Assembly: GCA_026686845.1 (NCBI GenBank)
Contig: JAIVEN010000010.1
Span: 25,270,001 to 25,334,000 of the forward strand
Length of the DNA: 64,000 bases
Direction of reading: 5' to 3'
Source: Adenanthera pavonina
Taxonomy: Eukaryota; Streptophyta; Magnoliopsida; Fabales; Fabaceae
A program made the translations under genes and the position numbers. The notes beneath the pieces are model-generated. The model ran no database searches and was not told the DNA's origin. It was given only the letters and a program-made list of their open reading frames with translations. Position 1 is the first letter of the stretch. Every line of letters starts with the position of its first letter. Positions 11,012 through 24,134 of the stretch are shown one piece after another.

Positions 11012-13010
11012 TGTAACACCCTACCTAAAGACTTAACTAAAAACTTCAAAATTTAACCAACCACAACCCCAAAACCTTAAAACAATACTCCACAACTTCA
11101 AATAGCGGAAATGTGACCCCTTAGAACCAATCTTGACAAAATAGGCTATAGGCCCTAAAGCATAACAAGGCCCAAAACCATTCAAGCTCACTCATACTAA
11201 CATACAGACTCCTCAATATCCAAAACCATGCAACCATACATATAACATACGTATATTCATAACTAGTCTCAACCATATCATTAATCTATTCTATCTTACT
11301 TAACACAAAATACATTATCTAAAATACACCCACTACATAGACTATTCCCATGTACACAGCTACTCCCGCGTCTTCTCCAGACTAGTACCAGAACCATCAC
11401 CTGAAAATGTTAGTTTAAGGGAGAAGGGGTGAGACAATGTCTAAATAACCAGGGACAAACACATACATATATATATATTCCATACAACACATGAATGCAA
11501 TGTGTAATGAATGGTATGCATATCTCCCTCGCACACAGCTAGAACCATAGGCTATCATCATGATATGACATTTCATATAGGTAACTCCCTTCCAACAATT
11601 GGTGAAGACTGATTCCAGGACATCACCAAACTCACCTCCCATTAGCGTACCCAGCCAAAGGTAATGCTAATGTTCAGACCGTGGCTCTCCTTCCCCTTTC
11701 CTACCACAAATTAGCAGAATTTAGGGAAGGTGCAGTCCACTGTGCGTCTTTCCCTCTTGGCCATCAGAGGAGATTTAGCCACAGGGATCCCATCCTTATT
11801 CTCCCTAACATATATATACAATCCCTCCTTATCCTTCCTAACATATATCATATCATCGTCACATTATCACCACCTAATCCGCCACATATCAAGGCCTCAC
11901 AATGCTATGTGGTGATGCTCTTGCATCATCATATTATTATCATTATCATGTCACAATCATATGTATGCATCATGTCATGTCATGCCAAAGTCATCATCAT
12001 AAACATAATCATCGTCATCATCATCATAAACATCATGGCTATCATCTAGCTGTGTGCATACCACAATATATCGAAAACAGTACACACAATCACATCAATA
12101 TCATGGTATGAAAGAAACATGCATATATATACATAATATACATACCAATATACAATACAATACAACTAAGCAAACACTCGGTTACCTCAACTGTCGTTAC
12201 CACATGCACAAAAGTTCCACAAGCTTCCTTGAACTGTCCAATACACGTGAACCCCTCTCTATTAGCCAACAACCTTTACAATACCACAATTCTTTCATTA
12301 ACATAATGTACTAATAAACCAAACATCACAATTTAACCACATAAACCTTACCCAAGGTTCCAACGCCTTTTTCCTGCACTAGTAAGCCCTTAGGGATCAT
12401 TCAAATACTACACAACCTCCTACACTTCGGATTCCCAAGAGACCTAACCAAGAACAACCTATGGTTAAGCTCTAAACACATATAATCCCTTCAAAACTCA
12501 CATCCAAGCAACAAGAATACCACAACACCCTTCATTAACCTCAAATCATCCATTCTAATCGGTGGATTTTGCCCCAAATCAGAATTCTAACCTTAACATT
12601 GAAAATCCCAAACTCTAATCGAAGAAAAATGGAGAGGGAGGAGTATAGAGCACTTAACAACTTGAATTCAAGCTCCCAAGGTCCGAAAATTACTCCTAGA
12701 CACTGGAAATCTTGAACCCTAGCACTGCTTCTCGGTCTCCTCCGTCACACCCTTCATTTTCTTTCTTTTTTGTCCAACTGAACTAATCCAGTTTTAAACA
12801 AATTTCCTAACTCTCACCGTGGCTTCAGCACACCTCGCCGCAGCTCCACCAAGTTCAACTAGAACACCACCACTAGAATGGTTCTCGCTGCAGCAGCCCT
12901 TCTTCTCGCCATGGCTTGGAGCTCTTCCAGACTCCACTTGAGCCTTCCTCCATCCTGTTTCCTCCGGTCCTGGTCACAAAGTCAAGAAAAATAACGTGAG
13001 GGGTGTTACA
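11012..13010 (-). repeat. Element A 5' LTR (1999 bp)
   Basis: It begins TGTAACACCC and ends GGGTGTTACA. Relative to the 3' LTR it lacks about 470 bases between GCGGAAATG (about 11109) and TGACCCCTT. Identity is uneven: 11112-11660 is nearly identical to 4312-4860, while the rest differs by roughly 7-10% by eye, often CG to TG or CA. Confidence 0.92.
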
Positions 13011-14589
13011 CATAACGGCTTAGAAAATGGATATCTCAGGGAATAAAACCCCTCATTTTACAACTAAGACCAATCAAAGAAATCACAATTGCAATATGGC
13101 AATGCAATTTAATCATAGAAAGACAATGAAAGAACATAAAGCAAGAATATGAAACTTAGCTACCTTGAAGCATTCCTCTGGCTCTTCCTCTTGAATCTAA
13201 TGCTTACACTACCTTCTTAGGCTTCCTCAAGTCCCTTAACATTATTAAACACTTACTCAATCAACTAGAACAAGTAGCTACTTCATAAAGTCTCATTTAA
13301 AACCCTAAAGACTTAATTTCTTTATCTAAAGCCTAATCTTTGAGCCAATGCTTGTCTTTAAAGTTTTTTATCATGGGAAACTCATTATTGCCATCAAATG
13401 CATGAAAATCCAGCTCCTTCCCACCTTATTGGTTTGACCATAATCTGCTCTTAGGAGGAAGAAATTAGTTTTTCACAAAAAACTTGCTTTAAAACACATC
13501 TAGTTTGCTTTTCTTGAAAAATATCATGCTTTCTTGTAAATTTATGGCTTAAAAACTCCTTCCCTCTTATTATCATGCTTAGGCAAAGATTAGACAGCAA
13601 GTGAATAGGAGAAATTTCAAAGAAACTAGCTCAAACTACCAAGAAACTAAGATAGAACACTTAAGTATTGCAAGAGAAACACTTACCTATTTTCTTGGAA
13701 TTTTTCTTCTTATTTTCCATCACTTTTCATCTCCTTTACGTAGCCTTTCTTTCTCCATCACCTTGCTGCAGCTTTTCTTACCCAAATATGTCACACAACG
13801 TGAGTTAAGGAGGGAGTATTTATAAAACTTTGTGACCCATAAAAAGTTGCCACAAAATCTTCTTGAATTTTCCTTGGAAATCCATGGAAATTATTAATTT
13901 AATGCAATTTTATCATGTGCTACAGATGGAGCACGAATTTGAGGGCATTTTGGTCCAAAAATATTGTACTTTTATTTATCCAGATATATCCTGAACCGGT
14001 CTGGACCAATAAAGCTACTTTAGTAGTATATTTTACTATTATTGGAATACTAATTATAATTATATTGGGATATAAAATTACCATAATATACTTATCCCAA
14101 TTGATCCAAATATAAGACCCACACATTTTTTATGAATGAATATTGCCTCTTCCTGTAGTTTAGACTGACTTTTATCGAGTAAGACATTAATATTAAATCA
14201 TAATTACCCAATAAATATTATTTTGATCTTAATAAATTCTATACTATATTCCAATGGTCTTAGCTCATTGAGAGCTTCATTTTGACTATAATTTTTTATA
14301 TTTACAAAAATGCCTTTGACTCGGGATAAATTTATAATTTTTAAAACTTTTGGGTCATTAGGTGTAATTTTACCAAAATATTTGACTTCTCTTCGCCGTG
14401 AATTCTTATGCTAGGGGATAAAATTGTAATTTCCATCATTCTTAGGGGTAAAAATATAATTTCTTATTTTTTCGTCCAATCAGGAAAAATGACCTCTTTG
14501 CCCTATTTCACGTAAAACAGTGTTTGCCTGTTTTTATAAATTTCCTATACATTTTTAGTTATCTAATATTTTAGAAATGTTACAACTGG

Positions 14590-17500
14590 TTCTCATGACT
14601 CATCTTAATTACTCCATAACATCCAAAATTGTTCCTTATTCCCATGTTAAGAGGAAACTTCACTTTCTTATCGCTTCCTCACCATATTAAGCACTTGTCC
14701 ATGTTCTACTACAAAATATAGTCCCTCCATACATAGACTCCTTAAGCATTGATCCATTTCAGTAATTATTAATTATAAACCTCCTCATTACTCCATTCAC
14801 ATGTTCCTCTTCAGTCAACAACTTTCTTTTTTCATAGCATTAACACTGAGATTCCCAAGCAATGATCACCTCAATTGACAATTTAGCCAATCTAACTTCT
14901 TACCACTGTTTCTTTCATTATAAAGATTCTCGCTTGAAAGACTCGTATCATCATCTTTTAATTTCCATAACACCATCTCTCTTTGGCATCATATTGTTTG
15001 TCATTACTATTAATCCCTCTATGATTCACTAGTACACACCGGGTTTATCCCATTCACTGCACCTTATAGAGTTACTTTACTATACCTTCGGTATTAACCC
15101 TACTAAAGCCATCATCAAGCATTTTTAGGGTTACTTCCATTACACTGTATATGCACCCATACTATATAAGAACTGATCTCAGTGGGAAAACCATCCACTT
15201 CTCTCATAAGCCCAAAATTGGCATCTTGAAACTCATAAAGCAAAACCATTGCATCACTGAAGTTCACAAAATTCTTATAACCTTATCATCATTCAAACAA
15301 ACTTGATCAATGTCCCAATTATGTCTCCTTGTGGCAGTGCCACCCTTCCAAATGATCCTATAATCTCACAAGACCTCCACATTTACTAGTCCTTCATTGC
15401 TACTCGTGTTTTAGATAAGTCTTTCCAATTCTCCTTTTTGTCTTTAGTATATACTTCATGTTCCTACTCAAACATATCCTTTTAACCTCACACCATTCCT
15501 TTTTCCATATGCTTTACATTTACACTATTCTCCAATGATATCGTCCATGAATAGACTCACTCAAACCTTGAGGGCTATAACCCTTCTAATGTCCCTATTG
15601 GTATACTCCTTAAGTTTGCTTCCACTGCATACTCTAATTTGTCAATTCTTGCATATAAAGTCATACAACATGCTTGTACTATTTGCAATGTCATTATTGC
15701 ACTTTTCTCTTACTATTTTAGCTTCATATCCATGAAAAGTTCCACAACCATCATACTTTAACAAGTTATAGTCCGATACATAATGATCCTTTTACTGAGA
15801 ATGTTCAGGGTTCCTCCTTAAGACTCAAACTTCTCCTTCCGATCCAATTCAACCATTATGGCATAACTATCTATATCGATCTTTATGAATCCCATACGAG
15901 TTCTACTTTCGAACTTCAAATCCCTTTTTCCTCCTTATGGCTACTAAAAGATTTGGAATCCTTTTAGTACGGTGAAGAACCATTTATATCATGATCAGTG
16001 AATTGCTACAATGTACAAATTGATTGGTCAGCTATACCTAATCAATCTATGAAAAGATAGGCATCCAATTAACCATGAATTCAAGCAAAACTCGGTTCTT
16101 GTCTTATATCATTATCGAGTCTTTCACTCTCAATCAACTAGTGCCTTACTCCCCAAGTAACTAGTGCGTCAAGCGCATAGCAGTTGGTATTAAGCCTTAA
16201 CTAGTTAATTGCTAGTTCTAGACTCGTGATTCATCACTATAAAGGATTTCTCATACTTCCTAATAGTAATGACTTCCCAGTGCACCCCAATGCTTTACTG
16301 AGAAGTCTCAGAGACAACGCTAGATGAAAAAGGGTCGACTTGACAACTCTTGCCCTTTGGCTTCCCCGAGAGTAGTTGACAATTCATACTTGCAATGTAG
16401 CATCTTGCAATTCATATTCTTATGACCAAGGGATGTATCAATAAAGAAATTTCTTCAACATATATCCATGACGTCTCAATACTTAAATTGTTACATACCA
16501 TTGCTCATTATCGCCAACCAAAAATAGCTTCTCATTTTCCATATATATAAATATGCAATACATTCCCTTTACATGTCTTGCTTAAGTCATAGCGGGTGTC
16601 TTAACTGGGGAGTAAACCATTTTGTCAATTTCTAGGACCCCATACAATTCTCTCTTGCTAGAGCTCCATTGGTCAAGGCATTTCTTGCAGCCAGTTCCAC
16701 TTGGAAAACTTATATTCAACCTCAAACAACTCCAAGTTCTATTCAATTTGCTACATACAACTCAACACAGGATACCATGACAGTCTTCATTCAAGCCCGC
16801 ACTTGCACCTACCCAAATTTGAAAACTTATCAATAAACTTATTCTCAAGCAAACCTTTTACTTCATAGTTTGAACTCCACCTTCTTCTAAACTCTTATCA
16901 ACAAGAAAACAAACAAGAATCTTTTCCTCAAATTTGTCTCAATCCAAAACACTCATGTGATCTCTCAATTGTATCCCGCATTCTTCTAGTATTGCCTAAC
17001 CTTCTCTTTCATTTTGAAAATATTCAACTGCTGCCTTCACAATTTGCGAGCATCACATTCTAGATGACAATCACCGCCTCTGCCTTGTCTTCCTTGATGG
17101 CACTGAAATTGTCTTCAGTCACTGCCAAGGTTTTCGTCATCTGACGCTACCTTGGCTCTAGGACGCATATCCTTTGCTCCAAATATGGTTTCTCACTAAT
17201 TAACCCCTTCTCTATAGCCGCAGGATCAAATCTTGCATTCAAAAGCAATAGGTCGAACCATCTCAAGTTCCTTCCACTACTTTGAAATGTCTCGAAATTC
17301 CATCTTCAAGGCTTAATTGCAATTTCCATACTTAATCTTTACATGCCTACAACCCTTTTATTATTCAACAACTTACCTTTATTTTCCATAACTAGGGTCA
17401 ATCCTCTTCCATTAGATTGTTTAAGCCCTCAATCAAGCGCATCTTTAACCATAAACTTAGTTATTTAGTCGTGAGGTCTCCATATGCATTTCCTCAAGGT

Positions 17501-17677
17501 AACAACACAATTTGGCCTACCATAACCAACCATACTTTCCCCATGAAACAAAATAATCATTCAATTATAAGGTTTTAGTCTAGCATATAATGAGGGATAT
17601 AAGAGTATATATGCGTTAGTATAGTGCTAAGTATAGATATAAACCATATGATTAATCATACAATGGAATAAACTATT
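14590..17677 (-). mobile_element. Element C internal region, no readable gag or pol
   Basis: This 3.1 kb lies between the solo LTR's target duplication and the primer site of element C. With 1954-2431 it makes an internal domain of about 3.6 kb. I looked for gag, RT, RNase H and integrase motifs on both strands and saw none; the open frames are short. The simplest reading is a non-autonomous (LARD-like) LTR element. A heavily decayed gypsy pol cannot be excluded without profile searches. Confidence 0.55.
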
Positions 17678-17689
17678 ACTTTGATACCA
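17678..17689 (-). other. Primer binding site of element C
   Basis: The reverse complement TGGTATCAAAGT matches the initiator-Met tRNA complement (TGGTATCAGAGC) at 10 of 12 positions and lies three bases from the LTR start at 17693. Together with the polypurine tract at 1936 it gives element C a complete, minus-strand replication layout without genes. Confidence 0.75.
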
Positions 17690-17692
17690 AAA

Positions 17693-20600
17693 TGTAACAC
17701 CCTAATCTTTGAAACTACAAAACAAAATCAAGACATAACTTACCACACCATAGGCCAAATCTTAAAGGAAAAACAACCAAAAGAGGATACCAATGACAAG
17801 AGGAAAAGATGAGAGACTTGGAAAAGGAGTTAGACATGACTATAGGACTTTGAACTATGGCTGGATGATAAGAAAAATGAGGAAGATGAATCTCCCTTAT
17901 GGTGGCCTTGGAAGTGGAGCTATGGCACCATCTGCTACTATCAAATGACAGCAAAATTGGTTTTCAGAACAAACTTCATATGTGTATAACTCTTTGACCA
18001 AACCTCCGATTGGCTTGATTCTAATGCCAACACATCACTCTTCACCTTCTCTAACTATAGTCACTAACCTCATATTGACCGAAAAGGTCACTTTTAGGCC
18101 AAAACTTGGCATCAACACCTCCAAATCTTAAACTATTGGCCTTCTAGCTACCAAACCTATTCTAGCATATTACCATTGACACATGAACATTGTTCAAGGA
18201 GGTGGCACCCCAAGAAAACCATTATCTTAGATTTTGGCTCCCCCTTAAAACCCAATCTCAATTATCACATGATATATCCTTTTTCCACAAAACATACCAA
18301 AATTCACAAATAACCTAATGTGTTACTCTCGCTCATCAAGATACATATGAGCAACCCATACCCTAGACCTCAAATGCTAAAAAATAAGGAATAAGGTGTA
18401 TGCCTAAATATATTGGACAACCAACAAGATTACAACTTCGTGATTTACTATAACTTATCAATACATACTTTAACCTCGAAATTAAATGACATGAGGTTAA
18501 CAACAAAATCTAGGACTCAAGAATAAATCAAAGAATACACAAGACCATAACATACTTGCTATCAAGTCATACCTACATGGTTGGCACAATACTATATGTA
18601 TATATGACATGTGTTCTCAAAGAGCTCATACTGATCATGAATACTCGAATATCCCGTGCACCAACCACCATCTTGCTAGAACTAAAATCCTTTTCTGAAA
18701 AGTGGGTATTATCGAGGGGTAAGACATACATCTCAGTAGTCAGGGTAACAAAAACAAGTGGTTTTACCCACATACACGCACTAAAATACAAGTACATAGA
18801 ATTATATATATAAATACATATATTCACACTTATTCAATATGTAATATGCAATATGAGAAATGCCATCACATAATATGCAAAATCCACATCGATCACAGTC
18901 GTAATCATGGGTCAGTTACTGTCACAAAGTAACTTTAATAAGTAGCTCCTTTCCATCAACCTGTGAATGCTAATATGGGGTACTACTAAGCTCACTATCA
19001 CTAGTCATAACCTGGTCAAAGGTTATTCCACTAGTGTATAGACCATGGTTTCCTTTCCACTATACCCCTTGAATTAGTGGTAATTTAGGGAATGCATCCA
19101 CAATCCATTTGCACCTAGCTCTCCTGGCCATAGGAAAAGGATTTAGTGGCAGGGATAGATATTCATCAATCTCACCATCTAGACACGAGACCTCGCATGT
19201 CCCACTAATTGTAATATCTATATTTTTATGGTATGTTATAAAATAAATAAAAGATGAGAAACGAAACAAGACGAAAAGGTTATATAATCAGGCTTTAGAA
19301 GGAATAAATTTTTTATCTAATTTTCAGAAGAAGTTATATTTAGTTCTTAATTAGAATTAATTTTTTATAAGATTCCTAGCAGAAATTAATTTCAAAACTT
19401 ATCCTGGAAAATATGTAATATACCACTTGAATGGAATCCATTCGAAGCTGAGCGCAATGACATAAGTATTGCGTAGCTTGAAGGCCTAGGTTGAGAGATA
19501 GAACAATTTAAAAGTTATTGTGAATAGTGAAAAATAATAAAAAATAAGTCTTTGAAAAAAATTACAAGAAAAAGCCTGAAAAAATGGATAATTACATTTT
19601 TATCCAGCTCAGGGGCAAAACGGTCAGTTTTTAGATTAGAAATAAAAGGTGAGTATTGAACTTAAGCCCTAATGAAAGGAAATATTGATATCATAAAATT
19701 CATAAGGAATTCAGAAAAATAGAGAGACAATGTTAAGCGTGAAGAAGGGTAAAAAAGTTATTCTTCCCGATTAAACCGAAAAATGAGAAAAATATATTTT
19801 GACCCCAAGAAATAAAATATTTTTGTAACTTGGTCCCTCAAGGAAGAAAAGCCAAGAGGAGTGTAACTAAATAAGTCTTGGGAAAAATTACAATTAATAA
19901 CTCAAAAGTTTCAAAAATTATAAATTTGCCTAAGTTAAGGGTATTTTTATAAATATGAAAAATTATAGTCAAAATGAGGCCCTTGATGAGCTAGGCCCAG
20001 CGGAATATTGATTGGAATTTAATAAAATCAGTATGAGTTTATTATGGGTATTTGAAATAAAAGTTAATATTTTACTCGATAAAGGTTATTTTAAACTACA
20101 GAAAAAGTCAATACTAATTCAAGAATAATGATTGGATTTGGATAATTCTATACTAATTTAATGACAATTATGGTAAAAGTATTTAATCGATATGGATAAA
20201 TTTAATGGGTAAAAGGTATTTTTGTCTATTAATATTTGTGAAGCAATTTTTGGCCAAAAAAACCTAGTAAATGGCGTGCTGACAGCTTCGGGATATGGAG
20301 CGAATTTGTTTGATTGATTTTTGGTCAAAATAACTTCTCTAAGAAGGCTTGCTTTTTGTCCCAAAAAGTAATGGTGATTAAGTAAGTAATTGAATGAGAT
20401 AATGTCGTTCCCTCCTCTCATTCTTCACGTGTTTCAGCAGCCCACATGTGGAAGAGAGTTTTTTATTATTTCTTATGAAAAAATACTTCTTCAAGAAGTA
20501 TTAAAAAAAAAAGTGGCCAAGGTGAGGTGGTAAGTGATTGCCTTTATTTCATCTTTTCCCTTGACATTTTTACGTGTTGCAAAGGAGTGAGATAGAGAGA

Positions 20601-23600
20601 TCTCTTAAAAACAGAAAAGAAAGGGAAGGAGACGTGAGAAAGAGAGAAGGAAATAAGAGAGGAAAAAATGGATAGACCAAAGCTTGAAGCTGAAGACTAA
20701 GGTTCAAGGTAAGCTTTCCATCTCTTCAAGCTAGTTCTTTAAGTAGTTTAGGTTGTTTCTATGGTGTATTTTCCTCTCTACACTCCCCTAAAGTTTCAGC
20801 CATGGCAAACCATAGAGAGAGGGAAAATTGAGTTATGGCAAAATACAACCATATAAAAGCTTTAAAATGGCCTCAAGAACAAAGATGTACAAGTTGTTTG
20901 ATATTTAGAGAAGAAAATATTTTTCTACATTTTTATGCCATTTTTTTTTCAAAATAGGGGGGTATTTAGAGAAGAAATTTCTTGATTTTGACCTCAAAAA
21001 TTGATTCCTCATGGTCCAAAACCTTATGAACAAGTGTTGGATTAAAAAAAGACTAAATGGATAAGCAAGATGGAAAGTTAGGGTTTTAATGAGCATTTTG
21101 TGGTTGTGCCCATTGAACCAATAGCTTATGACCTTAAATGATGATATGTTAAGGTTCAAGAAAGCTTGGAGAAGTGTTTGGAAGAGACACAATTCAAAGG
21201 AAAGCAAAAGGGAAGCATAAAGTTAGCAATTTACCTATTCTTCCCTTATATTGTCATGTAATTTTCAATGAAGTTGATGACTTGCTTATTGTTTGATATA
21301 ATGATTTGTGATGCTTTGAGAATGTTGGATGAGTTATGTGAGGGGTTTTGAGACCCCGGGATGTCCAAAATACAAAATGAAACTCTGCTAAAATTTTTGT
21401 AAAATATTAGGGCATAAATGTTTAAAGGTATTCACTTAATGTTTTATGATGATTATGTGCTCAATGTGATAATATGATTGCATGAATGGTGATTGCTACA
21501 AAGATTCAATGAATCTCACACCCTTCCAAAATGAAAACTACATTAGGTACAAGCAATAACAATGGAGTCAAGGGAGCTATAGAGGAAAGAAAGAAAAGTG
21601 ATGTTTAATGTCAAAGTTCAAGTTATGAACTTATGTTTTGAGATATTATGTAATATCTTGTACATGCCTTATGGTTTGTATTTCTATGCTATTATGATTC
21701 TTACAGTATTATGAAATGTTATGTAAGAATTTGAAATAATGAATGATGATGTAAATATGTTATAAGGTTTATTATACTAAAGTATGGATGAAACGATTCA
21801 ATCTGGATAACCTGAAAAAACGTAGGTCCTGTTTATTCGAAACAGGAAAATTAGTTTAAGTAATTTATATGACCTGAAAGTAGATGGAATAAGCTTTCTA
21901 TAGAGTTAAAGAACACCTAAATTAGATAAATGTACAAATGGTGAATTTTCAAAGTTAGAGTTCAAAAACAAGGCAAGATTGGAAAACTAGAAACTTGAAC
22001 CTAGATACTAGAAATTTCAAAAGGTATTATAAAATTGTACATAACTCCAAAAATTCATTGGTTTTCTATGTATGGAAAGATCTATGTCTTAGTTTTAATA
22101 TGCCCCTAGTTTGAGTGTAATTGGAGCTATATAACAAGAGTTATGCATATTTTCCTAAAACTATTCTAGTTAAAGTTGAGCTTTGACCCCTATTAGTTTA
22201 AGTTAATGACTTGCCCTATTCCATAAGAATAAATGTACAAAAGAAATATTTCTAAGAAGTAGACAAAAAGGGATTTCCAACAACATAGAGAACACAAGAT
22301 TTGGCTTAGAATATCAGGAGATATGAATTTTTAAATATAAGACCAAAACCTGTAAAGTTTCAAAATGACCAAATATACAGTAAATATTTGAAAAATAAAC
22401 TGTATGAATTGATCTAGAAAATGCTCTATTTCATATTTATTCCATGAAGATAATCCTTTTAACTATATTTAGAGACTTGAATCACTCTGATATGATTTGT
22501 CTAGAATTAGTTATGAATTTTTGAAATTCATTGGGTAAAATGGAAAATGCACAATAAATAGTACCCAAAATAAAGAAAAATCTGTTTTGATATTTTTATG
22601 AAATCAAGTCTCTAATCATGCAATAATGAATATAATTAGAGTCTAATACATGAAAAATGGACTTAAGTATAAAGTGTTACAAGTATACCACGTGGTATCA
22701 TCATATCAGAAGTTATCATCACCTAACAACAATGTCCCAATATGCATAATGTGGTGATAATGCCAGAATGTCATGCTAACATGTCAATGCCATACACAAT
22801 AATCATCATCATCATCATGCTAACATATGGGGATACACAGTAAGAATAAGTGTATCATCATAAGTCAACATCCAATACATGTATACGTGACCAATCACTT
22901 TCTCATCATTATAATCATTGCTATTACTATCATTAAAACTACACACATTAATACTAAGAATATAATATTCAGGGATTGAACTTGTGTATTCCCATCCATA
23001 AAAACATATATACACAAAGATACAAAATAAATTATTTTCACTTATTTATCATACTTTTTAAGGAAGAAGGGTTTTGAGAAAACTTACAAATTTCCTTTCG
23101 TGATATAACTAGCATATCATGATATGAAAATGTTCAAACATAAAAGACAAATAAAATTACTCCTCACTTACCTCAAGTTGCTGCACACCCACAACACCTT
23201 GGTAAGCCAGAGATCAACAACCATCACATACAAGAAACGCACAATCCAAGTCAATTAGATATTATTTTACCTCAAAACAAAGCCCAAACATTTAACATAC
23301 CACTAAAATCATTAGAACATACCAAAAATGACTTGGTGCCTGAAGGCCCAAATCCATCATACCACTATTTTAACCATTTACCATTGGTTTTGCCACATCC
23401 AAACAAGTCCTTGGAGCATAAATATATTCCCCAAGCATGCATACATCCTATATAATTACCAAATACACATATCAAGACTAGATCATAACCTCTGGTAAAG
23501 CTCAAATCAGTATCTCAAGTATAAATCCAATGAAACCAAGTTACCAATACCATTTGTAACCATCATTAAACCCAAAACAAACCATAAATTCATATTTGAC

Positions 23601-23738
23601 CGTAATCAAATTCGGGCATTATGAGAATCCAAAGCTTAAAGACTAGGGTTTGAAGAACTAACCACATAATCCACAAAAATCTGTCACCTGAGGCCTAACT
23701 ACACACATTAGCACATCATTAAAGCATTTGAAATCAAT
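17693..23738 (-). repeat. Element C right (5') LTR, split and truncated
   Basis: It begins TGTAACACCCTAATC at 17693 and runs to 19209. It is interrupted by the family-B LTR at 19210-22681, resumes at 22682 and is cut at 23738. The part 23060-23738 aligns with 818-1440 of the left LTR. About 500 bases, including the terminal TGTTACA, are missing. Open frames inside it are short and without domains. Confidence 0.72.
19210..22681 (+). mobile_element. Family-B LTR (B2), plus orientation, no internal domain
   Basis: It starts TGTAATATC and ends AAAGTGTTACA. Read in reverse complement it resembles the family-B LTRs at 2437-14584 and 58119-60669: a 'TTTTATCCAGCTCAGGGGC' block near 19600 that mirrors the phosphate-like AT-rich 3' end, the pair AGATTCAATGAATCTC (about 21503) versus GAGATTCAAAGAATCTC (58909), and ACCCCGGGATGTCC (about 21352) versus GGACATCCTGGGTT (59056). 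No PBS, PPT or coding region adjoins it, so it is a solo LTR or equivalent. Flanking pentamers CTAAT and AGTAT do not match, so no target duplication supports the ends. Confidence 0.65.
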
Positions 23739-23995
23739 TTAGACCTCACATAAGTCCATTTAATCATGTTAGAAGCTTGAATTGCATGAGGGACTAGAAC
23801 AAAAAAAAATTAAATTTTTTTGTTATAGTTCATTTGGTTACTCCATTTTCCAGACTGAAATTTAAAAAATAATAACTAATTCTAGAAATCATATGTAAGT
23901 GATTTAAATATCTAAAAATGGCTTAAAATATTCTCTACATATGAAAAAAATGAAACAAGACTTTAATTGTGCCAATTCATAGAGTATTTATCATC
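23739..23995 (-). repeat. Family-B LTR fragment (B3)
   Basis: From AGACCTCACATAAGTCC to about 23990 this matches 30246-30500 inside the B4 solo LTR, including the shared stretches CATTTAATCATGTT and TTTTTGTTATAGTTCATTT. It joins the broken right LTR of element C at 23738 without a terminus on either side, so it looks like a rearrangement product, not an insertion. Confidence 0.65.
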
Positions 23996-24134
23996 GATAT
24001 TTATATTTCCAATGGCTGACTTGAGAGCTTAAAGCATTCTAGTCATACTATATATGTTGTCCAATACATAGTTTAATTTTCCCCCTTTAACACCATAAAT
24101 TTCTTACTTGTGATGCTTCTTTCATGGTAATCAG

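Larger units (their letters stand above)
3740..13010 (-). mobile_element. Element A: nearly complete Ty3/gypsy chromovirus, defective
   Basis: It is 9.27 kb, with LTRs starting TGTAACACCC and ending GGGTGTTACA. Reading on the minus strand gives LTR, primer site, gag with zinc knuckle, protease, RT, RNase H, integrase, chromodomain, polypurine tract, LTR. That order, the initiator-Met primer site, the long LTRs and the chromodomain fit the Tekay/Del group of chromoviruses. Flanks are TATAA (3735-3739) and CATAA (13011-13015), a 5-bp duplication with one mismatch. A paralogous empty site lies near 34970-34995, where the flanks run together as GTACAACGGTTTAGAAAAT. Stops and frameshifts interrupt every gene, so it cannot move by itself. 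Confidence 0.93.
2432..14589 (-). mobile_element. Family-B solo LTR (B1) with target duplication, split by element A
   Basis: The LTR begins TGTAACACC at 2437 and ends ATGTTACA at 14584. It is bounded by a perfect 5-bp duplication, ACTGG, at 2432-2436 and 14585-14589. Removing element A leaves about 2.87 kb of LTR and no internal domain. The last 300 bases (for example AGGGGTAAAAATATAATTT and CCCTATTTCACGTAAAAC) match the end of the LTR at 58119-60669, which belongs to an element with pol, so this is a solo LTR of that family. It sits in the internal region of element C. Confidence 0.88.

Noticed and set aside
11681..12111. Overlapping frames with His/Ile-rich stretches
   Set aside because: They are translations of the (CAT)n microsatellite inside the element A LTR.
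13920..14126. Overlapping open frames on both strands near 14 kb
   Set aside because: They lie in the family-B LTR. No domain is present, and the homologous stretch in B5 is not open.
19205..22686. Target duplication around LTR B2
   Set aside because: CTAAT and AGTAT do not match, so I report the LTR but not a duplication.
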